A stretch of DNA of 30,906 nucleotides from Elysia marginata (Eukaryota; Mollusca; Gastropoda; Plakobranchidae), in contig BMAT01009845.1 in NCBI GenBank assembly GCA_019649035.1, forward strand, positions 29,303-60,208, read 5' to 3'. How positions within the stretch are numbered: the stretch's first letter is position 1; each line of letters starts with the position of its first letter. Positions 24,801 through 30,065 of the stretch are shown piece after piece. Made by a program: the position numbers and the translations under genes. The notes below the pieces were generated by a model. It searched no databases, was not told the origin of the DNA, and was given only the letters and a program-made list of their open reading frames with translations.

Positions 24801-27800
24801 AAAACGAAGAAAGACATGGTCAAAGATTGACAGGTTTCTGATCACTATTATAAGGTAAAATCTAAATAACTTATGTTTTATTACCTTTATTACTCTCGTG
24901 CCATTCATCTCAATGTTGTTTTAATTATTTATTATACTCCTAATATTAGTCTGGGCAAAACGTTATTTTCTTGCTGTTGCTTCTTATGTTGCTGATGGAG
25001 ATATTTCTGTCATTGTTATCACTGTCGTAACTGGACATTATCTAGTTTTATTCTATTAAGTTTTGCAAGCACCTAGGACTTTGTTGATTATGGAACTTAT
25101 AAATGACTGTTGATATTCATCATTGCCTTTAGCAACCAATATCAGGGTATAGTCTACAGAAGAACAACCTCCAACTCTTTCTGTCATGGACCAGCTTTTT
25201 AATGAAAATTTCATCCATGACTTTCTAAGTCTTTTTTTCTTCCTTAAGTCCCCCTCCTGTCCCCTTTTCCATGTTCCATATAGCCTACCTTTCTTCCCCC
25301 TTCTCTGCAGGTTCTACTGTAGAGGTCTCTTGACTATGATGTAATCGTGTTATTTTCTTTTCTAAATTTATGTCACATCCATTTCCAAGCTGGTGTCACT
25401 GTTTTTACCATACTGATTTTTCTTTCTCCTCACCAAGGCGTTGGGTTTATCGACGATGTCACGCTGGTATCGGCAGTGCAAGGCCGAGTGGGCAACCAGC
25501 AAGAGGCTCCGTGGGTGGAGCAGTGCAAGTGTCCTGAGGGTTTCATTGGCCAGTTCTGCCAAGATTGCCAGCAGGGCTACAAGCGAAACCCTCCCAACAG
25601 CAATTCGTTTGGCCAGTGCGTCCCTTGCGAGTGTAACGGCCACTCGGAGAGCTGTGATATTCAGACAGGTGAGGCAGGAAGGCATGCTTTTTAGTTTTTT
25701 TTCTCAAATTTTTGCAAATTATTTCCCTGAATTTTTAACCGGCTCTGTGGCCTAGGGGTAAGACACTCGCTCAGAGGAGATGTAGGTTTGATCCTCGTCC
25801 AAGTCAAACCAAGGAGTTTAAAATTGGTATTAGCAGCTGATCAGCCTAGTGTCTGGCATTATGGATTTAGTGCTTAGTCTGGTCGGCCCAGTTTCAGGAT
25901 AATGTGACTGGGTGTGGTGTTTGCAAGCGCTCCTTACATCACAGTGTGGCAGTACGCTTACAATTGTCCCAAGCGCCGTCTCTGAGATAACCTTGTAGTT
26001 GAAAAGAGACGTTAAAATTAAAACAACCTAACCTAACCTGTATTTTGAAATAATTTTACCCCCTAACCTTTGCAGAGAATTAAAAAAAGTTCTTTGGGTT
26101 TTATCTAAAGAACTGTATATAAAGAGAGCTCTCTTTCAAGAAGACCTTTTAAGTGGTAATTGGTTTTATCTCTTAACCCTTCGAGTCCTGACCTTCTGAT
26201 TTTTAATGACCCTCTTCCTGGCCTTGTGAGTTACAAACTCTAGTTATTGGGTTGTCTTTGTCACAGACCATCAAAATCATCAAAATTCAAAATTTGCCAG
26301 TACTTTAGTAATGGAAGAAAAGCTATTTACAAGCACCGTTAGTCCTTTCAGTTTCTGGTTCGGGTTAACTCGGTTTCATTGTAAAGTTTGTTCAATTTAT
26401 AAACGGAAATGCTCTATTCAACATACACATTTCTTTTTACTTCTGCACCAATGCAAATTAAATCTGCTCATACTATACTGCGACCAAGGTCCACCACTTT
26501 AGCGCTATTACGGTGCTTAATGATAATTATTAGCCTTCCACTGCTTTAGCGATGTTACGGGCTCAAAAGGTCAAGTTTGTGTGTCAAACATTCTGTTGGC
26601 CTGTCTATCAACATGATGGCATTCTTTATTTCTTTTCCTCTGTGGTTCCAGGTCGTTGCATCTGCCAGGATAACACGGCTGGCGACTTCTGTGAGGTTTG
26701 CGCTCGTGGTTACTATGGAGACGCCACAAATGGGTCCAGTTCAGACTGCAAGAAGTGCCCGTGTCCAAACGATGGGCCATGTATCGAACTTTCTAACGGT
26801 GACCTGGTTTGCACTGAGTGCGAGGAGGGATATGCAGGTAAATATTGTTTCTCTTTATTGTTCTGATGCTAGAGATCGATGAACAGGAATGTGGTTTTTT
26901 TTATGAGACCTCTGAAATATAAGGTTATTTAATAGGCAGCATCTTAATAGTCATGCCGTATGAAATTTATAATTTGGATCCCTCGGAATTGAAAAATAAT
27001 TTAAATTAAGAATATTCAGTGCAAATTGTACACAAGGGATCGGGTTTATTTATAAAGACTGTTTTCTGCTTTATTGCTAGTATATTACACAATAACAATT
27101 TGTGCTAAAGACGCCTTAGCATGGACTTAATACCTTTGTAAGTCTAAACTATGAACGCAATATTCTCCCCTTTCTTAAATTTTACAAGTCCTCACCTGCT
27201 GATTTCAAACAGCTATAACTTCACATAGAAGCATAATAGAGCTTTTCTCTTTGTTGTATTTGAAAATGGAGAAAATAAGCTTTTCCATTTTTGATGAGAC
27301 TCATTTTGTCTGGTCTTTCGTATTACAAATTGCGACCTCAGAGCTATCTTGTTCCAACAACCATTTTGGCGTACCTGTACATGTACACATATTTTGAACT
27401 AGTCATACCACCTGAAAGAAGGGCACAAAAATTTTTCCCAAGATCGGGTTGTTTAAACAGTTAACAAATCTTAAAAGCCCTAACCATAATCCTCTATCCC
27501 CATTTAAATGATGGAGTTTTAATGTGTAAACTGAGACTCTTGTGCAAATTTAGAAAAATGGAGACCGAACAAGGTGAAAATATAGACGTGAAATTTAAAA
27601 CAGATTTTTCTTTTAAGAGTTTATAATTAAATTTGTATTTCCAATTGTGTAGGTAACCTTTGTGAAGTCTGCCTGGATGGATACTTTGGTGACCCTAATG
27701 GCATCCTCACTGGACAGGCGACACCTTGCACCAAATGTTTCTGTAATGGAAATATTGATCCGAATGCTATTGGAAATTGTGATATGTAAGTCGGATGAGG

Positions 27801-30065
27801 AATGTATAGGAGGTGAGAGAGAGAGACATACAGACAGACAGAGACAGAGAGGGGGGGGTTAAACTGACTTTAATTAATTATGCAATGCAATGGAACCCCT
27901 CAATAAAGACCATTCCTCTTATGTGGCTTTAAATTTAAGGACATCCACTTAAATGGGTATAGTATTTTAAACCTGAACAAAGATCCCCCCTTCCCTCGTA
28001 TAAGACCTGTTTTAGTACAAATTTTCCGGGTCTTACTTCAGAGGATCCACTACAGTTACTGGCCCAGTGGGTTTTTATTTTTGGATTGAACTTAAATTGA
28101 AGTCTTATAACATACAAGAAATTCTAAGTGAATTATGGAAATTATATATATATATATTGTGTGAAGGTGAAACATAATCATATAAAGAGAAAAAGAGAGC
28201 CAGAGAGATAGAGAGAGAGAAAGCAAGCACAAAAATATGTAAGTGATTTTGTATGCTCCCTTTTGCATTTGAAAAAAAAATTAAGAAGCTCACCTACAAA
28301 CTAATTTTTCAATACACATGCGGCAATTTAAATAAATACAGAAGTAAAAAAAAATTTTGTTAATGTTGAGAAAGCAGAACCTGATGCAGCAGTGAGTAGG
28401 CATCCCTGATAAGTTTAGGAGAAAACGATTATTTACAATATACCTTTTGATGTGGGCCTTTTACTCTCTTGTCTGACAGGGTAACTGGTGAATGTCGCAA
28501 GTGTATCCGTAACACCGCGGGCCGCTACTGCGATAAATGCCTCCCTAGCTACTACAACAACACCGAGGGCCAGTGCACGGCCTGCAACTGTTACCACGCC
28601 GGCACCGACATCAGGTCAGGAGGCAATGGGTGTGACCAGTCCACCGGCCAGTGTTACTGTCGACCTTATGTCAAGGGCAAGCAGTGTGACAGGTGTGAGC
28701 CGGGATTCTACGATTTGGCCAGCGGTGAAGGTATGTTTTTTTGTAAGAAAATAGAAAGATGAAGATTTTTTTTGCATCATTAAACAGCTCCCATAGACCA
28801 GCTGGCAGTCTTCTTCATTGCTTAAGTCAGTGAGGTATGGCACTTGATGGAACCATCACCCTTGCTAGGAACAGATGTTTCTAATCCTGTAAAAAAAACT
28901 CTCCCCCTGTGCATCAAACGCTGTGATGCTGCTGATGTTTGCAATACAACGTGTAGATGCTGTACCCAGTGTACAGTGCAGTTCATACATGAAGATTTGA
29001 AGACTTTGTATATATTAGCTAAGTTTGACTTTCGTAAGTGTTATAGTGTTGCCGAGAATGCCTTATTAAACTAACAGGCTAAGAGGAGAACACTTCTTTG
29101 TTAACTGACCAAGTAGAGTTGTGATTGACACATGATAAAAGTCAAGAAACTAGTTCAGGAGATGGGAGCATAGATACTGCCATATTTGGTGTAATATTTT
29201 TGTGACATAATGGAATGGAACAAACACTTTGCTAAGGGTTTTCTCTGAGGCAAGAGATTGAGGAGGGGGGTAGTAAACATCTCTGAACTTTATGTTCATT
29301 TTCCTGCATTTTTGGTCATGATATTAAAAGCTGGAAAGTTATTATTGAAGATTTTCGAAAATTGGAGAAGTGTAGATAAAAATTTGTCTAGCAGTGTATA
29401 ATTGAATGTTAATAACATATGGATCTTTGAATCACAGAAAACAAAACCTGTCTTTTGTGCTTTGAGGAAAAGCTATAGATCTTGCTTGTCTTCATGTAGG
29501 GAATATATCAAAGATTTTAAAGAATTTGCTATAGAGATTTAATGCCAAAATGATCTCCTGTAGCTCTTAAAAATTTCCTTTTTTTGTTTTGTTTATTAAC
29601 ATCTCCGTTCAACTTCATTCATGTTACAAAAGGACAAAGGTTTTTTTCTTTTTTGATGATCCTTTCTCTATCATGCAGTTGTATTAGTTATCAAGGATAT
29701 ATCCATTATATTTATTAAGAATGTGGTAAATTGGGTAGAAATGCGTGATGTGTTATGATTATGGAGTGCTTGAAGTGTGTACAATTAAACTAAAGCTTGG
29801 ATGCAGTATGTGTTCTGCAGATTTATTTATGTCACAATTGTGATGATGCGTTCACAGCAAATTTCTCCTTTGATGGGGCAAAAAAAGATTGTCATATTTT
29901 TTTCCTACTCAGGCTGCAAGCCTTGTGACTGTGACAGGACTGGGTCCTACAACTACACCTGTGATGTGGACAGCGGTCAGTGTCGCTGTAAACCCGGAGT
30001 TACTGGACTTCAGTGCAACGAGTGTGACAGGTTCTACTACGGCCTCTCCGCTGAAGGCTGCACTG
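732..30065 (+). CDS. LAMC1: Laminin subunit gamma-1-like gene, 5' part (15 exons, incomplete at 3' end)
   Basis: Joined exons 732-1125, 10530-10831, 17322-17452, 18445-18623, 20552-20734, 21254-21371, 22339-22446, 22600-22736, 23585-23704, 24151-24456, 25438-25668, 26652-26837, 27653-27785, 28480-28730 and 29913-30065 give one open frame of 977 codons plus one base. Domain order: signal peptide 1-17, LN ~22-275, LE1 277-335, LE2 337-390, LE3 391-437, LE4 438-490, LE5 split (491-~500 and 689-722) around L4 (~519-688), LE6 723-771, LE7 772-826, LE8 827-877, LE9 878-930, LE10 from 931. This matches the vertebrate gamma-1 order (human chain 1609 residues), so roughly 60% of the protein is here; LE11 and the coiled coil lie beyond the window. 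The family product is secreted, trimerises with alpha and beta laminin chains and builds basement membranes. Presence of LN, an L4 and the NIDPNA motif argues for gamma-1 rather than the truncated vertebrate gamma-2. Splice sites were placed by GT-AG rules, frame and family alignment from memory. Confidence 0.97.
1140..1400. repeat. TAGATCT/CTAG-rich stretch
   Basis: Immediately after exon 1 the intron repeatedly contains AGATCT, CTAG and TAGATC words (for example near 1160, 1231, 1256-1270, 1325 and 1338). The same word occurs in the 5' UTR near 697-710. It is irregular rather than a clean tandem array. Confidence 0.5.
2530..2551. repeat. Short perfect hairpin in intron 1
   Basis: ACGATGTC at 2530-2537 is perfectly inverted at 2544-2551 with a six-base loop. 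A further match, cacgatgt at 2529-2536 against acatcgtg at 2553-2560, gives an alternative register. No function is implied. Confidence 0.5.
3217..3279. repeat. Microsatellite (GA)n followed by (GT)n
   Basis: An uninterrupted GA run to about 3258 is followed after a few bases by GT repeats at 3266-3279. Confidence 0.95.
3990..4072 (+). mobile_element. SINE-like 3' tail ending in (ATT)n
   Basis: The stretch has gcgcttggagactttg, then gcgctatata, then an ATT microsatellite (4042-4072). A GCGCTTTGAG-like block, an AGCGCTATATAAA-like block and a trinucleotide tail is a common 3'-end design of animal SINEs and their partner LINEs. A similar block is at 8692-8792. The 5' body is not recognisable, so this is probably a 5'-truncated copy. 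Confidence 0.5.
4590..4985. repeat. Dispersed repeat, copy in intron 1
   Basis: It shares collinear blocks with 12925-13275 in intron 2: an AAGTC(G/A)ACACC block, a cgtaaattttaaa block (about 4769 and 13077) and an AGTTCCGCT...GTTG(A/G)AATCTCATT block (about 4945 and 13226). No coding capacity is seen. It is an unclassified interspersed element. Confidence 0.55.
5525..5952 (-). mobile_element. tRNA-headed SINE, copy 1
   Basis: Read on the minus strand it begins with a tRNA-like head: A box TGGTCTAGTGG (complement of 5937-5947) and B box GGGTTTCGAATCC (complement of 5894-5906). The body follows and ends with a gcgctatataaaaa block near 5545-5580. A related body and head occur at 6676-6982, and a diverged body at 17515-17735. 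This copy contains a ~106-bp direct duplication. The head has an extra base in the T loop and no proper acceptor stem, so it is not a functional tRNA gene. Confidence 0.8.
5594..5801. repeat. 106-bp direct duplication inside the SINE
   Basis: Two units, 5594-5695 and 5700-5801, start 106 bases apart and match with only a few substitutions through gggttccccgacaggc, cccaaccagtaccttctg and cattctgacaagatctt. The sister copy at 6676-6982 has one unit only. Confidence 0.9.
6676..6982 (-). mobile_element. tRNA-headed SINE, copy 2
   Basis: Same family and orientation as 5525-5952. On the minus strand it shows an A-box-like TGGTCTAGTCG (complement of 6964-6974) and B-box core GTTCGAACC (complement of 6922-6930). 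Shared body blocks include the taccttctgatctcacag segment, the agtattctgaactttt region, and the aaaaagccttttcctaagac segment. It ends near a tatagcgc block. It is more diverged and lacks the internal duplication. Confidence 0.75.
7047..7099. repeat. Microsatellite (GA)n
   Basis: Nearly pure GA run, interrupted once by gaaaga near 7081. Confidence 0.95.
7553..7839. repeat. Nested inverted-repeat element in intron 1
   Basis: The outer arms are ggatgcaag (7553-7561) and its complement cttgcatcc (7831-7839). Inner arms of about 21 bases at 7608-7628 and 7801-7822 are inverted with one or two differences. Loosely similar text (CCTGCATTTT then GCTGGAAAG) precedes it at 7427-7450 and recurs at 29300-29340 in intron 14. 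A non-coding MITE-like element is the likely explanation. Confidence 0.5.
8460..8545 (-). mobile_element. Degraded tRNA-like SINE head
   Basis: The minus strand shows an A-box-like TGGTCTTGTGG (complement of 8517-8527) followed by GTAGACACTCACG, as in the heads at 5952 and 6982. The B box is decayed and the body is not clear. Confidence 0.45.
8692..8792 (+). mobile_element. Second SINE-like 3' tail ending in (ATT)n
   Basis: Contains cgctttgagcc, then gaaaaaagcgccatttaaat, then an ATT run (8749-8792). It parallels the tail at 3990-4072. The upstream body is not identified. Confidence 0.5.
8799..8823. repeat. Microsatellite (ATC)n
   Basis: ATC repeats directly follow the ATT run, separated by a few bases. 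Confidence 0.9.
9866..9962. mobile_element. Foldback/MITE-like element, copy A
   Basis: The left arm (tgggaatgggaatagagc... ending ataatcgtt) and the right arm (aacgataatttgctcattc...) are inverted repeats of about 30 bases around a short core. The reverse complement of 14936-15044 matches it through the arms and the core word cgttcttgcctgcaa. Confidence 0.65.
10530..10831 (+). CDS. LAMC1: Exon 2: middle of the LN domain
   Basis: Residues 132-232. With the G left over from exon 1, AG gives Glu132, then [20 protein letters not shown], followed by AIYKRT, ISPLTGG and [10 protein letters not shown], all hallmark LN motifs. It is 302 bases long and ends in phase 0 at CAG|gtgggt. About 65% of bases 10561-10800 are G or C, far above the introns and exon 13 (~44%). 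The reading frame stays open until 10972 into the intron, which is fortuitous. Confidence 0.96.
10814..11080. repeat. ~133-bp tandem duplication spanning the exon 2/intron 2 boundary
   Basis: Bases 10814-10838 (last 18 bases of exon 2, then the donor) recur at 10947-10971 with two differences; 18 bases (10821-10838 and 10954-10971) are identical. Downstream blocks also recur: gttgaagaatg against gttgaagatgg, and tggtgttttaga at about 10905 and 11038. The two units are therefore about 10814-10946 and 10947-11080, with unit 1 further expanded by GTT/GGT repeats. Confidence 0.85.
12048..12201. mobile_element. MITE-like element with terminal inverted repeats, copy 1
   Basis: The left end CAGTGAAACCCTTCAATAAA (12048-12067), continuing GACCA, is mirrored at the right end by TGGTCTTTATTCAGGGTTTC then CTCTG (12177-12201). 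The element is about 154 bp with ~25-base imperfect inverted ends and no ORF. A relative lies at 27888-28055. Confidence 0.75.
12925..13275. repeat. Dispersed repeat, copy in intron 2
   Basis: Partner of 4590-4985 in the same orientation, sharing several short blocks in the same order with moderate divergence between them. Unclassified and non-coding. Confidence 0.55.
14222..14245. repeat. Microsatellite (CA)n
   Basis: About twelve CA units, 44 bases before the assembly gap. Confidence 0.95.
14290..14312. other. Assembly gap (23 N)
   Basis: Twenty-three undetermined bases. The eight bases before (14282-14289) and after (14313-14320) are the same word, gccgattc, so the two sides may actually overlap. 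Confidence 1.
14936..15044. mobile_element. Foldback/MITE-like element, copy B
   Basis: The left arm begins attgggaatgagatta and the right arm ends ttgtctcattcccaat; the arms are inverted over about 33 bases and close on ttatcgttg / aacgataa. The core is inverted relative to copy A at 9866-9962. Confidence 0.75.
16072..16235. repeat. Two (CT)n tracts
   Basis: CT repeats at about 16072-16122 and again at 16200-16235, separated by unique sequence. ORFs translating them are artefacts. Confidence 0.9.
17322..17452 (+). CDS. LAMC1: Exon 3: C-terminal end of the LN domain
   Basis: Residues 233-275 plus two bases. It reads [20 protein letters not shown] then [18 protein letters not shown] and ends in VGA plus the split Arg codon, nearly colinear with vertebrate gamma-1. 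The acceptor follows a T-rich tract ending in tgtccag; the donor is AG|gtaagc (phase 2). It completes the LN polymerisation domain. Confidence 0.96.
17515..17735 (-). mobile_element. Diverged relative of the tRNA-headed SINE
   Basis: Shares the order of body blocks seen at 5594-5950: ggattccctgacaggtca, then a taccctctgaaatcttagag segment, gaggagcatc, aaatctttcacc, and a decayed head with gattcggaccc near 17681. Orientation follows the block order of the other copies. Confidence 0.55.
18001..18246. repeat. 26-bp minisatellite, about 9.4 units
   Basis: The word agaa recurs at 18003, 18029, 18055, 18081, 18107, 18133, 18159, 18185, 18211 and 18237, an exact 26-base period with no indels. The consensus unit is close to tttagaatataaaagt followed by attagtaagg; units differ by one to a few substitutions. 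Confidence 0.97.
18445..18623 (+). CDS. LAMC1: Exon 4: LE1 module
   Basis: Residues 276-335 plus one base. It begins with the split Arg codon then [12 protein letters not shown], and continues [20 protein letters not shown] then NDRPWGRAT, the first laminin EGF-like module. All eight module cysteines can be followed. Donor AAAG|gtaagt (phase 1). Confidence 0.96.
18624..20551 (+). other. Intron 4 (1928 bp)
   Basis: It holds the CT and CTAT microsatellite (18751-18962). The rest (18963-20551) is T-rich unique-looking sequence with no gene or clear element. Acceptor ctaccaacag. Confidence 0.9.
18751..18962. repeat. Compound microsatellite (CT)n then (CTAT)n with CTGT variants
   Basis: A CT run is followed by about 180 bases of tetranucleotide repeats. 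It is open in three frames, giving Ser/Ile/Tyr/Leu-rich artefact ORFs. Confidence 0.97.
20552..20734 (+). CDS. LAMC1: Exon 5: LE2 module and start of LE3
   Basis: Residues 336-396 plus one base. [32 protein letters not shown] and [10 protein letters not shown] match the second LE module of gamma-1; CGCNE opens LE3. Phase 1 at both ends. Donor ATAG|gtgagg. Confidence 0.96.
   Translation, partial: HVTATVSQTPVSLTKNCTVRLVMAVDVPTAGTTQTESTARSARRISGVAETSVWIVAVTK
20735..21253 (+). other. Intron 5 (519 bp)
   Basis: AT-rich, no gene or repeat recognised. The acceptor is ttataacatttaag with a C/T-rich tract upstream. Confidence 0.9.
21254..21371 (+). CDS. LAMC1: Exon 6: remainder of LE3
   Basis: Residues 397-435 plus two bases: [20 protein letters not shown] followed by [16 protein letters not shown]. 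This short LE module matches human gamma-1 LE3. Donor AT|gtaagt (phase 2). Confidence 0.95.
21372..22338 (+). other. Intron 6 (967 bp)
   Basis: Contains an imperfect ~87-bp tandem duplication (21829-21998). Otherwise no gene or clear element. The acceptor follows a strong ctttctctctctgtgatag tract. Confidence 0.9.
21829..21998. repeat. Imperfect ~87-bp tandem duplication
   Basis: Units start with cttagtcta at 21829 and 21916 and continue in parallel (ttttggcgataaaaatcc against ttttggagataaaaaatcc, tggccagggaaa against caggtcaggaaa, and tgtttaac against cagtttac). Confidence 0.7.
22339..22446 (+). CDS. LAMC1: Exon 7: first part of LE4
   Basis: Residues 436-471 plus two bases: [20 protein letters not shown] then [15 protein letters not shown]. 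Phase 2 at both ends; donor AA|gtgagt. Confidence 0.95.
22600..22736 (+). CDS. LAMC1: Exon 8: end of LE4, LE5 first part, start of L4 linker
   Basis: Residues 472-517 plus one base. [20 protein letters not shown] then [16 protein letters not shown] aligns with the gamma-1 segment entering the L4 domain. There is an N-glycosylation sequon at Asn510. The donor is CACAG|gtttga, weaker than the other donors. The preceding intron 7 (22447-22599) is the shortest, 153 bp, with no features. Confidence 0.94.
22737..23584 (+). other. Intron 8 (848 bp)
   Basis: T-rich sequence, nothing recognised. Acceptor ttctttttcattag. Confidence 0.9.
23585..23704 (+). CDS. LAMC1: Exon 9: first part of the L4 (laminin IV A) domain
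   Basis: Residues 518-557 plus one base: [13 protein letters not shown] and [11 protein letters not shown] correspond to the DGWRAEQ... and PRYFIAPAKFLG region of human gamma-1. It is the least conserved exon here, but frame, phase (1/1) and flanks agree. Confidence 0.92.
23705..24150 (+). other. Intron 9 (446 bp)
   Basis: A GAT/AAT-rich low-complexity patch at about 23727-23800; otherwise AT-rich and unremarkable. Acceptor ccttcaacag. Confidence 0.9.
24151..24456 (+). CDS. LAMC1: Exon 10: core of the L4 domain
   Basis: Residues 558-659 plus one base. [47 protein letters not shown] and [17 protein letters not shown] are clear L4 landmarks (human has [31 protein letters not shown]). A sequon lies in SNLT. 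At 306 bases it is the second-largest coding exon seen. Phase 1 at both ends. Confidence 0.96.
24457..25437 (+). other. Intron 10 (981 bp)
   Basis: AT-rich, no gene or repeat recognised. Acceptor tttctttctcctcaccaag. Confidence 0.9.
25438..25668 (+). CDS. LAMC1: Exon 11: end of L4, second half of LE5, start of LE6
   Basis: Residues 660-736 plus one base. [11 protein letters not shown] ends L4; [19 protein letters not shown] then GYKRNPPN is the second half of the split LE5; [18 protein letters not shown] opens LE6. Donor ACAG|gtgagg (phase 1). Confidence 0.96.
25669..26651 (+). other. Intron 11 (983 bp)
   Basis: Carries a complete-looking tRNA-derived SINE on the + strand (25740-26039). The rest is unremarkable. 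Acceptor tgtggttccag. Confidence 0.9.
25740..26039 (+). mobile_element. tRNA-derived SINE, unrelated to the intron 1 family
   Basis: A box TGGCCTAGGGG at 25748-25758 and B box GGTTTGATCC at 25785-25794, correctly spaced at the 5' end. A ~190-base body follows, then a 3' block gttgaaaagagacgttaaaa (25998-26017) and a short tail of repeated AACCT to 26039. Length (~300 bp) and order are typical of a tRNA-SINE. I could not find a convincing target-site duplication, and it is not a functional tRNA. Confidence 0.85.
26652..26837 (+). CDS. LAMC1: Exon 12: LE6 remainder and most of LE7
   Basis: Residues 737-798 plus one base. [20 protein letters not shown] then [20 protein letters not shown] matches the corresponding gamma-1 segment; [10 protein letters not shown] begins the third loop of LE7. 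A sequon lies at NGS. Phase 1 at both ends; donor GCAG|gtaaat. Confidence 0.96.
26838..27652 (+). other. Intron 12 (815 bp)
   Basis: AT-rich, no gene or element recognised. Acceptor ccaattgtgtag. Confidence 0.9.
27653..27785 (+). CDS. LAMC1: Exon 13: end of LE7 and start of LE8, with the nidogen-binding loop
   Basis: Residues 799-842 plus two bases. [15 protein letters not shown] ends LE7; [16 protein letters not shown] begins LE8. NIDPNAI (residues 832-838) is the counterpart of vertebrate NIDPNAV, the loop whose Asp, Asn and Val contact nidogen. Donor GATAT|gtaagt (phase 2); the frame continues as M-V-T-G-E-C in exon 14. Confidence 0.96.
27751..27771 (+). other. LAMC1: Nidogen-binding motif codons (NIDPNAI)
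   Basis: Codons AAT ATT GAT CCG AAT GCT ATT, in frame with exon 13. In mouse gamma-1 the Asp, second Asn and Val of NIDPNAV are the key nidogen contacts; the first two are kept here and Val is replaced by Ile. Confidence 0.93.
27786..28479 (+). other. Intron 13 (694 bp)
   Basis: Contains a GA-rich patch (about 27813-27850), the second TIR element (27888-28055), a (TA)n run (28142-28157) and another GA-rich patch near 28190-28220. Acceptor tctcttgtctgacag. Confidence 0.9.
27888..28055. mobile_element. MITE-like element with terminal inverted repeats, copy 2
   Basis: The left end reads CAATGGAACCCCTCAATAAA then GACCATTCC, and the body shares ggacatccacttaaatgggt then atagta, and aagacctgtttta, with 12048-12201. 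The right end (gggtcttacttcagaggatcc) is an eroded inverted copy of the left. About 168 bp, no ORF. Confidence 0.75.
28480..28730 (+). CDS. LAMC1: Exon 14: remainder of LE8 and most of LE9
   Basis: Residues 843-926 plus one base. [20 protein letters not shown] completes the LE8 core; [20 protein letters not shown] then [20 protein letters not shown] is LE9. The last loop of LE8 ([12 protein letters not shown]) is about six residues shorter than in the human chain and carries a sequon at Asn869. Donor GAAG|gtatgt (phase 1). Confidence 0.96.
28731..29912 (+). other. Intron 14 (1182 bp)
   Basis: No gene. Text at about 29295-29440 weakly resembles the repeat at 7420-7560 in intron 1. Acceptor ttttttcctactcag. 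Confidence 0.85.
29913..30065 (+). CDS. LAMC1: Exon 15: LE10 module
   Basis: Residues 927-977 plus one base. [20 protein letters not shown] then [20 protein letters not shown] and [10 protein letters not shown] matches gamma-1 LE10. Donor ACTG|gtgagc (phase 1). The next exon, expected to encode LE11 starting with a Cys-x-Cys pair, is not in the window. Confidence 0.95.

Noticed and set aside
25740..25800. Possible tRNA gene on the + strand
   Set aside because: The head has A and B boxes but no closing acceptor stem, and is followed by a body and an AACCT tail, so it is a SINE.
28844..29074. Cys-rich 76-codon ORF in intron 14 that could be an alternative exon
   Set aside because: Its cysteine spacing does not fit an LE module, and exons 14 and 15 join perfectly in phase and in homology without it.
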